Assembly (NCBI GenBank): GCA_943370215.1
Contig: CALRQC020000011.1
Coordinates: 62,001-126,000 of the forward strand
Source: Niveispirillum sp943370215
GTDB taxonomy: Bacteria; Pseudomonadota; Alphaproteobacteria; Azospirillales; Azospirillaceae
DNA: 64,000 bases
Direction of reading: 5' to 3'
The notes beneath the pieces were generated by a model, which was not told where the DNA came from, made no database searches, and saw only the letters and a program-made list of their open reading frames with translations. Each line of letters opens with the position of its first letter. The first letter of the stretch is position 1. Shown piece after piece: positions 42,562 through 49,646 of this stretch. The position numbers were made by a program, and so were the translations under genes.

Positions 42562-42642
42562 CGCAGCACATGTGCTGTATGCCCTTTTCGGGCGTTTCCT
42601 CCCTAAACTCAGGCCGCTCCCGTAGCGGCCTTTTCTTTTTTT
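42562..42642 (+). ncRNA. Candidate trans-acting sRNA 1 with anti-Shine-Dalgarno motif
   Basis: About 80 nt. Order of elements: a 14-bp palindrome CAGCACATGTGCTG (42564-42577), a short hairpin GCCC-TTTTC-GGGC (42581-42593), an unpaired segment GTTTCCTCCCTAAACTCA, and an intrinsic terminator GGCCGCT-CCCGT-AGCGGCC followed by TTTTCTTTTTTT. Hairpin, exposed UUUCCUCCC and terminator is the layout I recall for the alphaproteobacterial alpha-r8 (MmgR/suhB) sRNA family; that name is from memory. A sequence with the same central motif lies on the other strand 400 bp away. The segment GGGCGTTTCCTCC is exactly complementary to the ivd ribosome site. Confidence 0.65.
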
Positions 42643-42974
42643 GGCCTTGGGAGCTTCCCCATCTGGTGCAAACATCGCCATTGGATGGTCCAATCTGCGA
42701 AGCTTGTTACCGTATCGGGCCCTCGTAAGGACTATTTGTTTCAAATCACCCCGAACGGTCAAGCCGTTTCGATCCAAACAATGCGGTTACGACGTCATTT
42801 CGTCACCTCAATCATACCGCTTTTTCGGTAAATGCCCAAATGGGCTGGATGGGGCGCCCATCGCCGTGATTCCGGTGAGATCGGCATCGTACCGGTAGCA
42901 TGTCCCCGGCATGTCGCGATGCTGGCCATCTTCATCAGGATCGGCACATTCAATGCGCGCCTCCCCCTGCGGAC

Positions 42975-43060
42975 AAAAAAATCCCCGCAACCGACATGCG
43001 GTGCGGGGATGTTGAAGTTTAATAAGGGAGGAAACGCAACATGGTTGCGGGTGTTGTTTT
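42975..43060 (-). ncRNA. Candidate trans-acting sRNA 2, related to sRNA 1
   Basis: On the minus strand: hairpin CGCAAC-CAT-GTTGCG (43035-43049), then TTTCCTCCCTTATTAAACTT (the TTTCCTCCC part equals sRNA 1), then a terminator ATCCCCGC/GCGGGGAT extended by ACCG/CGGT (42981-43010) and a run of seven T (42975-42981). The 5' end is not defined; 43060 is an estimate from the hairpin, and A+T-rich promoter-like sequence lies beyond. The layout matches sRNA 1 although the hairpins differ in sequence, which argues that structure and the CCUCC segment are under selection. Confidence 0.6.
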
Positions 43061-43192
43061 ACCGCTAACAAACTAACATTCCGTTAACGGACCAATATAT
43101 ATCCAATATGTAACCTGCGTTCGGCGGTTGGCAGCTCTGCACCGGATGCGCTATGCAGCGTGCTTCCGGCCTGTCCCCGCTATCGAGACATC

Positions 43193-45559
43193 ATGATCAG
43201 CATCGCCGCCCGCATCGCCCAGGAACTCTCCGCCCGCCCCCAGCAGGTGGAAGCGGCCATCGCCCTGCTGGACGAGGGCTCGACCGTCCCCTTCATCGCC
43301 CGTTACCGCAAGGAGGTGACCGGCGGTCTGGACGATACGCAGTTGCGCACCCTGGATGAACGGCTGCGTTACCTGCGGGAATTGGAGGAACGCCGCGCCA
43401 CCATCAAGGCCAGCATCACCGAACAGGGCAAGATGACCGCCGATCTGGAAAAGCAGATCGAAGAGGCGGACACCAAGACCCGGCTGGAAGACCTGTACCT
43501 GCCCTATCGTCCCAAGCGCCGCACCAAGGCGATGATCGCGCGGGAGGCCGGGCTGGAACCGCTGGCCGATGCGCTGCTGGCCAACCCGGCGCTGGCGCCG
43601 GAGACGGAGGCCGACCGCTTTGTCGATGCCGAAAAGGGGGTGACCGATGTCAAGGCGGCCCTGGACGGGGCACGGTCCATCCTGGTGGAGCGCATGGGCG
43701 AGGATGCCACCCTGGTCGGCCGCCTGCGCGAGTTCGCCCAAAATCAAGGCGTGCTGGCCGCCAGTCTGGTGGAGGGCAAGGCCGACGAAGGGGCCAAATT
43801 CTCCGATTATTTCGCCTTCAGCGAGCCCTTGTCGAAGATCGCCTCCCACCGCGCCCTGGCCCTGTTCCGGGGGCGGGCGGCGGGCGTGCTGGATTTGAAG
43901 CTGGCGGTCGGTGAGGACCAGACCGCCACCGGTGGCCCGCACCCGGCCGAACAGATGATTGCCGCTACCTATTCTATAATGGATCGGGGCCGCGCGGCGG
44001 ATCGCTGGTTGCTGGACACCTGCCGCTGGGCCTGGCGCACCAAGATCGCCCTGCATATCGAACTGGACTTGATGAATGTGCTGCGGGAAAAGGCGGAGGA
44101 TGAGGCCATCCATGTCTTCGGCCGCAATCTGAAGGATCTGCTGCTGGCCCCGCCCGCCGGCCAGCGTTCCACCCTGGGGCTGGATCCCGGCATCCGCACG
44201 GGTGTGAAGGTGGCGGTGGTGGACGCCACCGGCAAGCTGCTGGACACCGCCGTCATCTATCCCCACGAACCCAAGCGCGACTGGGAAGGCTCCCTGGCCG
44301 CACTGGGGGCGCTGGTGATACGCCATGATGTGGACCTGATCGCCATCGGCAACGGCACCGCCAGCCGGGAGACGGACAAGCTGGCTGCCGACCTGATCGC
44401 CCGCCTGCCCGATGTGAAACTGACCAAGGTGATGGTGTCGGAGGCCGGCGCCTCGGTCTATTCCGCCTCTGAAGTGGCGGCCCTGGAGTTCCCCAAGCTG
44501 GATGTATCCCTGCGTGGGGCCGTCTCCATCGCCCGGCGCCTGCAAGACCCGCTGGCCGAACTGGTGAAGATCGACCCGAAATCCATCGGCGTCGGCCAGT
44601 ATCAGCATGATGTCAGCCCCGCCAAGCTCTCCCGCACCCTGGATGCGGTGGTGGAAGATTGCGTGAATGGCGTCGGCGTGGATTTGAACACCGCCTCTGT
44701 GCCGCTGCTGGCCCGCGTTTCCGGCCTGTCGGAAACCGTCGCCAAGAATGTCGTCGCCTTCCGGGATGAGAAGGGGGCCTTCCGCAGTCGCCGACAATTG
44801 CTGGAGGTGACGCGCCTGGGGCCGAAGGCATTTGAACAGGCCGCCGGCTTCCTGCGCATCCGCGATGGGGAAAACCCGCTGGATGGCTCCTCCGTCCACC
44901 CGGAAGCCTATCCGGTGGTGGAGCGCATTCTGAAGAAGACCGGTCGACCACTTTCCAAGCTGATCGGCGATGTCGCCTTCCTGCAATCGCTGGACCCCGC
45001 GGATTTCACCGACGAGAAATTCGGCATCCCCACCGTCACCGACATTCTGAAAGAGCTGGAGAAGCCCGGCCGCGACCCGCGCCCGGAATTCAAGACCGCC
45101 CAGTTCAAGGATGGGGTGGAGGAACTGAAAGACCTTCAGCCCGGCATGGTGCTGGAAGGGGTTGTCACCAACGTCACCGCCTTTGGGGCCTTTGTCGATG
45201 TCGGCGTGCATCAGGATGGGCTGGTCCATATCAGCCAGTTGTCGCACAGCTTCGTGAAAGACCCCCATGCGGTGGTGAAGGCCGGCGATATCGTCAAGGT
45301 CAAGGTCATGGAAGTGGACCTGAAGCGCAAGCGTGTGGGCCTGACCATGAAGCTGGATGAGCGCCCCGCCCCCGCCAAACCCGCCGCCGGCCAGCCGCAA
45401 CGTCCGGAACGGCGTGATGATCGCCGCGACGACCGGCGTGGCCCGCCGCCGGCCCCGCGCAACAGCGCTCCCCCGCCGAAGCAGAAGCCGGCCCCAGCAC
45501 CAGAAGACAATGCCTTCGCTGCTGCCTTCCTGGCTGCCAAGGCAAAGACCAAGCGCTAA
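43193..45559 (+). CDS. tex: Tex-family S1 RNA-binding transcription accessory protein
   Basis: 788 aa, usual Tex length. N-terminal Tex helices (VPFIARYRKEVTGGLDDTQL, TRLEDLYLPYRPKRRTKAMI), a YqgF/RNase H-like domain (LGLDPGIRTGVKVAVVDATG), tandem HhH motifs (LNTASVPLLARVSGLSETVA), and a C-terminal S1 domain (GMVLEGVVTNVTAFGAFVDV, GVHQDGLVHISQLSHSFVKD) with a Pro/Arg-rich tail. Tex binds nucleic acid and affects transcription fidelity and virulence genes in other bacteria. The ATG at 43193 begins the family form MISIAARIAQEL. Confidence 0.96.
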   Translation: MISIAARIAQELSARPQQVEAAIALLDEGSTVPFIARYRKEVTGGLDDTQLRTLDERLRYLRELEERRATIKASITEQGKMTADLEKQIEEADTKTRLEDLYLPYRPKRRTKAMIAREAGLEPLADALLANPALAPETEADRFVDAEKGVTDVKAALDGARSILVERMGEDATLVGRLREFAQNQGVLAASLVEGKADEGAKFSDYFAFSEPLSKIASHRALALFRGRAAGVLDLKLAVGEDQTATGGPHPAEQMIAATYSIMDRGRAADRWLLDTCRWAWRTKIALHIELDLMNVLREKAEDEAIHVFGRNLKDLLLAPPAGQRSTLGLDPGIRTGVKVAVVDATGKLLDTAVIYPHEPKRDWEGSLAALGALVIRHDVDLIAIGNGTASRETDKLAADLIARLPDVKLTKVMVSEAGASVYSASEVAALEFPKLDVSLRGAVSIARRLQDPLAELVKIDPKSIGVGQYQHDVSPAKLSRTLDAVVEDCVNGVGVDLNTASVPLLARVSGLSETVAKNVVAFRDEKGAFRSRRQLLEVTRLGPKAFEQAAGFLRIRDGENPLDGSSVHPEAYPVVERILKKTGRPLSKLIGDVAFLQSLDPADFTDEKFGIPTVTDILKELEKPGRDPRPEFKTAQFKDGVEELKDLQPGMVLEGVVTNVTAFGAFVDVGVHQDGLVHISQLSHSFVKDPHAVVKAGDIVKVKVMEVDLKRKRVGLTMKLDERPAPAKPAAGQPQRPERRDDRRDDRRGPPPAPRNSAPPPKQKPAPAPEDNAFAAAFLAAKAKTKR

Positions 45560-45567
45560 CCATAACG

Positions 45568-45637
45568 CCCCGCATCCGCCATAATTCAGGGGGAAAAACT
45601 GAAGGGGTTTACCACCTGAATTATGGCGGATGCGGGG
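45568..45637. repeat. 23-bp perfect inverted repeat overlapping a gene start
   Basis: The segment 45568-45590 (begins CCCCGCATCC, ends ATTCAGG) is exactly complementary to 45615-45637, with a 24-nt loop. It lies between the tex stop and the lipoprotein gene. An ATG at 45623 falls inside the right arm. No T-run follows, so simple intrinsic termination is unlikely; it may control translation or stabilise the tex mRNA. Confidence 0.85.
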
Positions 45638-45640
45638 ACG

Positions 45641-45979
45641 ATGCGGGGATGGGGGATGCTGCCGGCGCTGTTATTGCTGGCTGCCTGCGGGTCGGCACCC
45701 CCTGCCCCACCACCCGCCAAGACAGCCCCGCCCCTGACCGTAGGCGGCGGCAAGGGCAGCCAGCAGGGCAATTACCCCACTTTCCTCACCGGTGACATCC
45801 ATGACAGCCCGGATGGCCCCTGTGCCGTTTACGCCTGGGACCGGATGTTGAGCAGCGGACAGGTGGTGCGCTACCTCTCCGGCGCCTGCCCCTATCCGGG
45901 CCGCCCCGGCTATTTCCGCATGGTCGAACTGGGGCGCGTGCTGCTGCCAGCAGGTGAAAGCCCGCTGGCAGCGGAATGA
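45641..45979 (+). CDS. Small lipoprotein
   Basis: 112 aa. MRGWGMLPALLLLAACGSAP is a lipoprotein signal peptide with cleavage before the Cys; a Pro-rich segment follows. The mature part (GNYPTFLTGDIHDSPDGPCA, VVRYLSGACPYPGRPGYFRM) has two cysteines that might form a disulphide. Family not recognised. The start is placed at 45641, after the large inverted repeat; an ATG at 45623 lies inside its right arm, and a further one at 45656 has GGGGG before it. It precedes rpsD, with which it shares no obvious function. Confidence 0.65.
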   Translation: MRGWGMLPALLLLAACGSAPPAPPPAKTAPPLTVGGGKGSQQGNYPTFLTGDIHDSPDGPCAVYAWDRMLSSGQVVRYLSGACPYPGRPGYFRMVELGRVLLPAGESPLAAE

Positions 45980-46013
45980 TGACCAGGGTTGCAGGCCCAC
46001 CCCCAAACCGGGT

Positions 46014-46042
46014 TTGACAGGGGCCGCCTGATCCAATATACC
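46014..46042 (+). promoter_or_regulatory. Sigma-70 promoter of rpsD
   Basis: TTGACA, a 17-bp spacer and TATACC form a near-consensus housekeeping promoter. The predicted start near 46049 leaves a leader of about 130 nt before rpsD. Confidence 0.75.
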
Positions 46043-46180
46043 CCCCGCATTCCTGGGAAGGCGGGTGCCGGCGGTTCGGCGCCCCGTCCCCGTTTTTGTC
46101 TTTTCCAACCGGTGAAGGCAAAGGGCGGGGAACTACCGGGACAACAAGCCGCCAATCATGGCGGTGCCGTGGAGTTTGTT

Positions 46181-46795
46181 ATGAGCAAGCGTCAAGAAGC
46201 CAAGTACAAGATTGACCGCCGCTTGGGCGTGAACCTGTGGGGCCGTGCCAAGTCCCCGGTCAACAAGCGTGAATATGGCCCCGGCCAGCATGGTCAGCGC
46301 CGCAAGAAGCCGTCCGATTACGGCCTGCAGCTGATGGCCAAGCAGAAGCTGAAGGGCTATTACGGCAATATCGGTGAGAAGCAGTTCCGCAAGCTGTACC
46401 AGGAAGCCGTTCGTCGCAAGGGCGATTCGGGCGAGAACCTGATCCAGTTGCTGGAGCGCCGCCTGGACGCCGTTGTCTACCGCATGAAGTTTGCCCCGAC
46501 CCCGTTCTCCGCTCGCCAGATCATCAACCATGGTCACATCCTGGTGAATGGCAAGCGCCTGAACATCCCCTCCTACCAGGTCAAGGACAATGACGTGGTG
46601 GAAGTGCGGGCCAAGGCCAAGAACTTCGCCCTGATCATGGAAGCCATCCAGTCCGGCGAGCGTGACTTCCCGGATTACGTGACTGTCGACACCGGCGCTT
46701 TCAAGGGCACCTTCCTGCGCGCCCCGGGTCTGTCGGACGTTCCGTACCCGACCCAGATGGAACCGAACCTGGTCGTGGAATTCTATTCCCGCTAA
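46181..46795 (+). CDS. rpsD: 30S ribosomal protein S4
   Basis: 204 aa. MSKRQEAKYKIDRRLGVNLW, the conserved GQHGQRRKKPSDYGLQLMAK and the S4 RNA-binding domain (LERRLDAVVYRMKFAPTPFS, ARQIINHGHILVNGKRLNIP). S4 is a primary 16S rRNA binder and nucleates the small subunit. GGAG lies 7 bp before the ATG. It stands alone, as in many alphaproteobacteria where rpsD is outside the alpha operon, with its own promoter and terminator. The 130-nt leader could hold an S4 autoregulatory structure. Confidence 0.98.
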   Translation: MSKRQEAKYKIDRRLGVNLWGRAKSPVNKREYGPGQHGQRRKKPSDYGLQLMAKQKLKGYYGNIGEKQFRKLYQEAVRRKGDSGENLIQLLERRLDAVVYRMKFAPTPFSARQIINHGHILVNGKRLNIPSYQVKDNDVVEVRAKAKNFALIMEAIQSGERDFPDYVTVDTGAFKGTFLRAPGLSDVPYPTQMEPNLVVEFYSR

Positions 46796-46818
46796 GGTTC
46801 ATTCCAGTCGGAATGATC

Positions 46819-46849
46819 AAGGCCGCATCCTTCGGGGTGCGGCCTTTTT
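46819..46849 (+). terminator. Terminator of rpsD
   Basis: AAGGCCGCATCC and GGGTGCGGCC pair around TTCG (a stable tetraloop) and run into TTTTT. Confidence 0.95.
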
Positions 46850-47090
46850 CTTGTGCCTGGACACCGGCTGTTCGCCCGCCAGTCACCCAGCCTTGGCGCC
46901 CCCCCCCCGATGGGGTCGTGCAATTCCGGTATGGCCATGACAGCGAAGCAACGTGATCGTTGCGAAAATCGGGACAATATTTTCTATTCTTGATCAATTG
47001 TTCCGATCAGCGCTCGGCGATAACTTTTCCTCATCAGCGGACGACGCCGGCCCCTCGGCACCCGCCACCCCGGAAAAAAGGATCGCCATC

Positions 47091-47537
47091 ATGATCGGCT
47101 TCAACAAATTCTCCGACTTCATCCCCGTCATCGGTCGTGTTCTCCTGTCAGCCATTTTCCTGACCAGCGGGCTGGGCAAGCTGCTGGCCTGGGATGCCTC
47201 GGTCGGCTATGTCGCCACGGCGGGCCTGCCGCTGCCGTCCGGCCTGCTGCTGTCAGCAGCGGCGATAACGGAAATTGTCGGGGGCAGCATGGTGCTGCTG
47301 GGGTTCCAGGCACGTCTGGGCGCCCTGGCGCTGGCAGGCTTCTCCATCCTGACCGCCATGCTGTTCCATAATTACTGGGCCCTGGCCGATGCCCAGGCCG
47401 CCTATGCGCAGCAGATCATGTTCTGGAAGAATATCGCCATGGCTGGCGGCTTTTTGCAGATCGTGGCCTTTGGCGCCGGCCCCTTCGCCCTGGATAATGC
47501 CGAGCCGATCAACCACCACCAGCCCGCCGCCATCTGA
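47091..47537 (+). CDS. DoxX family membrane protein
   Basis: 148 aa with four hydrophobic helices (FIPVIGRVLLSAIFLTSGLG, LLLSAAAITEIVGGSMVLLG, ALALAGFSILTAMLFHNYWA, KNIAMAGGFLQIVAFGAGPF). The start of the first helix and FLTSGLGKLLAW are typical of DoxX, whose members act in thiosulfate:quinone oxidoreductase or related redox roles; most bacterial copies have no proven function. AAGGA precedes the ATG at 47091, and the longer upstream frame has no support. It stands alone between rpsD and a decayed gene fragment. Confidence 0.88.
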   Translation: MIGFNKFSDFIPVIGRVLLSAIFLTSGLGKLLAWDASVGYVATAGLPLPSGLLLSAAAITEIVGGSMVLLGFQARLGALALAGFSILTAMLFHNYWALADAQAAYAQQIMFWKNIAMAGGFLQIVAFGAGPFALDNAEPINHHQPAAI

Positions 47538-47579
47538 ACCATGCCAAACGAAGAATGCAGAAGGGGGATGCAACCGGTA

Positions 47580-47727
47580 GTTCCACCCTGCCCAGCGGTG
47601 CATTTTCCCCCTCCTGGACGGGAATGGGGGGGGGACGCCAGATGGTCCACAGCAAGGCCAGGGCATTTTTCATGCTGCGTGCCAGCGCCAGATTGCCATG
47701 CATGGTGCAGATGCCCTGCACCTTCAT
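47580..47727 (-). pseudogene. Remnant of a nucleoside hydrolase gene
   Basis: On the minus strand the fragment reads MKVQGICTMHGNLALARSMK then NALALLWTIWRPPPIPVQEG, ENAPLGRVELP, closely matching VKVLGICTVHGNVALARTTE, NALALLDHLDAPAIPVHAGE, KAPLGRAEPP of the intact nucleoside hydrolase at 48640-49593. DNA similarity is also evident (AAGGCCAGGGCATTTT in both). Only about 50 codons remain, without the N-terminal DGDPGTDD site or the rest of the enzyme, and the middle is disturbed by a small insertion (a run of nine G at about 47627). It is a partial duplicate in the same orientation, 1.8 kb from the parent. Confidence 0.8.
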
Positions 47728-47763
47728 CAGACGACAAGGCGCGGAACCGGGCGGTGGCGGGCA

Positions 47764-48201
47764 TCAATAATGCCCGTCACCGCCCTGCTTCTTTTCAACC
47801 CGCAACTGGCCTTCCGCCCCCAGATAGATCGCCAGAATCCTGACCGGCTCCCGCCCCTCGTTGCGGCCATTGTGCCAGACGGAAGTTTCCACGAAGGCCT
47901 CACCCGCCTTGAACACCCGGGGGGCCATGCCCTCCGCGGAGACCGTTACCTCGCCGGAAACGATATAGCCCACCACCGGCATCGGGTGACGGTGCAGACC
48001 GGTTTCACCGCCGGGGGCCAGTTCCACCATCAGGGCGGTCAAATGGGCATCACCGGTGGGATAGCGCAGCGGCACCCCATCCCCCAAGGTCTTCGTGTCC
48101 AGCAGCGATGTCGCCGTCAGCCCCGTTGCGTCACCCGCATAGGCCGGGAACGTCACCGCCAGCAGACTGGCGGCGACGATAATAGAAATCGACTTCATCA
48201 C
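47764..48201 (-). CDS. Periplasmic cupin-domain protein
   Basis: 145 aa. A signal peptide (SISIIVAASLLAVTFPAYAG) precedes a single cupin barrel; the metal ligands are suggested by ETGLHRHPMPVVGYIVSGEV (two His and a Glu) and the second motif by SVWHNGRNEG. The function of such small secreted cupins is unknown. Two adjacent ATGs at 48201 and 48198 are possible starts. The VOC gene lies 52 bp upstream on the same strand. Confidence 0.85.
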   Translation of the reverse strand: MMKSISIIVAASLLAVTFPAYAGDATGLTATSLLDTKTLGDGVPLRYPTGDAHLTALMVELAPGGETGLHRHPMPVVGYIVSGEVTVSAEGMAPRVFKAGEAFVETSVWHNGRNEGREPVRILAIYLGAEGQLRVEKKQGGDGHY

Positions 48202-48253
48202 TCCCCCCTATTCTTTGCGTGGAGAATGAAGCAACGGATACCGATTGCAACCC

Positions 48254-48643
48254 TTAGTCTTCTTCCGGCAATTCCAGAAAACGCATTCGGTTGCCAAACG
48301 GATCTGTCACCTGAAGCATCAGCATATCTTCCAGCATCTCCAGGTCTGGCTTCATATGGCGGTATTCTTTTTCCGCCAATTCCTGCTGAAAAGCCCGGAT
48401 GCCGGTCATATAGACCACCATGTTGCCGCCCGGCGTAGCATCGCCGGCATGTTCGGACAGGTGCAGCCGCAGGGGGCCGCGCGACACCTGGCAGTAAAGC
48501 GGGAAATTATCGCCGAACCGGTGTTCCCAATCCAGATCGAAGCCCAGGAAATCCAGATAGAACTCCCGTGCCTTGGCCACATCAAAAATGCGGACAATCG
48601 GCACCGCCGGTTCAAACCGGATGGATTCCGGGCCGTTCATCAT
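48254..48643 (-). CDS. Glyoxalase/bleomycin-resistance (VOC) family protein
   Basis: 129 aa. The paired beta-alpha-beta modules of the VOC fold are seen: PIVRIFDVAKAREFYLDFLG, FDLDWEHRF, RLHLSEHAGDATPGGNMVVY, LQVTDPFGNRMRFLE. This form is the bleomycin-resistance-like group (often called glyoxalase superfamily protein); substrate unknown. Its ATG overlaps the stop of the nucleoside hydrolase gene by 4 bp (48640-48643), so the pair is co-translated. Confidence 0.88.
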   Translation of the reverse strand: MMNGPESIRFEPAVPIVRIFDVAKAREFYLDFLGFDLDWEHRFGDNFPLYCQVSRGPLRLHLSEHAGDATPGGNMVVYMTGIRAFQQELAEKEYRHMKPDLEMLEDMLMLQVTDPFGNRMRFLELPEED

Positions 48644-49593
48644 GCCGCCCCCAACGCCTGGAAGAACCTGTCGAAGAAGGCAGCCGGATCGGGCACGCGC
48701 AGCATCACACGCACCGACCCGGCCGGGTCCGGCACGCGCAGGCAGGCACCCGCTCCGGCCCCGGTTGTTGTCACGGTCACCTGGGATTGCTCCCCTTCGA
48801 ACAGATCGGGATGCAGCAGATTGGCCAGCACCGTCATGTCATGCTGGAAAGCGCCATCGGCGCCGAATTTCGGCCGGTCCAAATGGGCGGCGGCATCCAG
48901 CATCAGCGCCACCTCTTCCCCATAACGCGGCAGTACCCGGGCGCGGGCCAGCCGGTCGGGCGTGCTGACAAGCTGATGGGTCAGATCCAGCGGCATCAGG
49001 GTGATGGGGATGCCGCTGTTCAGCACCTGCTGGGCGGCCAGCGGGTCCATATAGAAATTGAACTCGGCCCATTCGGTGATATTGCCCCGCCGCACATGGT
49101 TCGGCGGCAATGGAGCACAGGAACCGCCCATCACCGCCAGATGGCCGATACGGGCAAAGGCATCCGGTGCGCGTTCCAGCAGACGGGCCAGATTGGTCAG
49201 CGGGCCGGTGGCACAGATGGTCAGGCTGCGTGGCGGGTGGCTGCGCAGCGTATCGGCCATCCAGCCCACCGCGTCATAAGAGGCCGGTTTACATTTGGCC
49301 GGCGCCAGCACCAGGGCCCCCAAGCCGCTTTCGGCAAAGGCGCCATCGCCGGCCGGCGGCTCCGCCCGGCCCAGCGGCGCCTTTTCCCCGGCATGAACAG
49401 GAATGGCGGGGGCATCCAGATGGTCCAGCAAGGCCAGGGCATTTTCCGTGGTGCGGGCCAGCGCCACATTGCCATGCACGGTGCAGATGCCCAGCACCTT
49501 CACCCGGTCCGGCAAGGCCAGCGCCCACATCCAGGTCAACAGGTCATCAGTGCCGGGATCGCCATCAAGGATCAGGGGAAGCAGGTGGGTCAT
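48640..49593 (-). CDS. Nucleoside hydrolase (inosine/uridine-preferring family)
   Basis: 317 aa. The calcium-binding N-terminal motif reads LILDGDPGTDDLL (usual DxDxGxDD), followed by VLGICTVHGNVALARTTENA, ICATGPLTNLARLLERAPDA, VMGGSCAPLP, AEFNFYMDPLAAQQVL and the active-site His region FQHDMTVLANLLHP. It cleaves nucleosides to base and ribose. The start at 49593 places the motif at the usual distance; an ATG at 49632 is also in frame. It is coupled to the VOC gene. A decayed partial copy lies downstream at 47580-47727. Confidence 0.92.
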   Translation of the reverse strand: MTHLLPLILDGDPGTDDLLTWMWALALPDRVKVLGICTVHGNVALARTTENALALLDHLDAPAIPVHAGEKAPLGRAEPPAGDGAFAESGLGALVLAPAKCKPASYDAVGWMADTLRSHPPRSLTICATGPLTNLARLLERAPDAFARIGHLAVMGGSCAPLPPNHVRRGNITEWAEFNFYMDPLAAQQVLNSGIPITLMPLDLTHQLVSTPDRLARARVLPRYGEEVALMLDAAAHLDRPKFGADGAFQHDMTVLANLLHPDLFEGEQSQVTVTTTGAGAGACLRVPDPAGSVRVMLRVPDPAAFFDRFFQALGAA

Positions 49594-49646
49594 GGTGCCG
49601 GGGTCCGTTTGCGGATCAATCCCCGGCAGCATAGAACGGGCGGCAA

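Larger units (their letters stand above)
42368..43192. other. Long intergenic region carrying two candidate sRNAs
   Basis: 825 bp with no protein gene I can support. It contains a GC-rich hairpin (42494-42519), a candidate sRNA on the plus strand ending at a terminator near 42642, and a related candidate sRNA on the minus strand ending at a T7 run near 42975; the two are convergent. The stretch 42643-42970 between them shows nothing recognisable. The region next to tex (43070-43190) is A+T-rich and probably holds promoters. Confidence 0.7.

Noticed and set aside
42484..42777. 97-aa minus-strand open frame across the first sRNA
   Set aside because: Composition is non-coding-like, no ribosome site, and it is antisense to the sRNA with its terminator hairpin in the middle.
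43041..43076. Tiny plus-strand frame (MVAGVVLPLTN) after GGGAGG near 43026
   Set aside because: The apparent ribosome site is the complement of the conserved UUUCCUCCC segment of sRNA 2, which explains it better; an 11-residue peptide has no other support.
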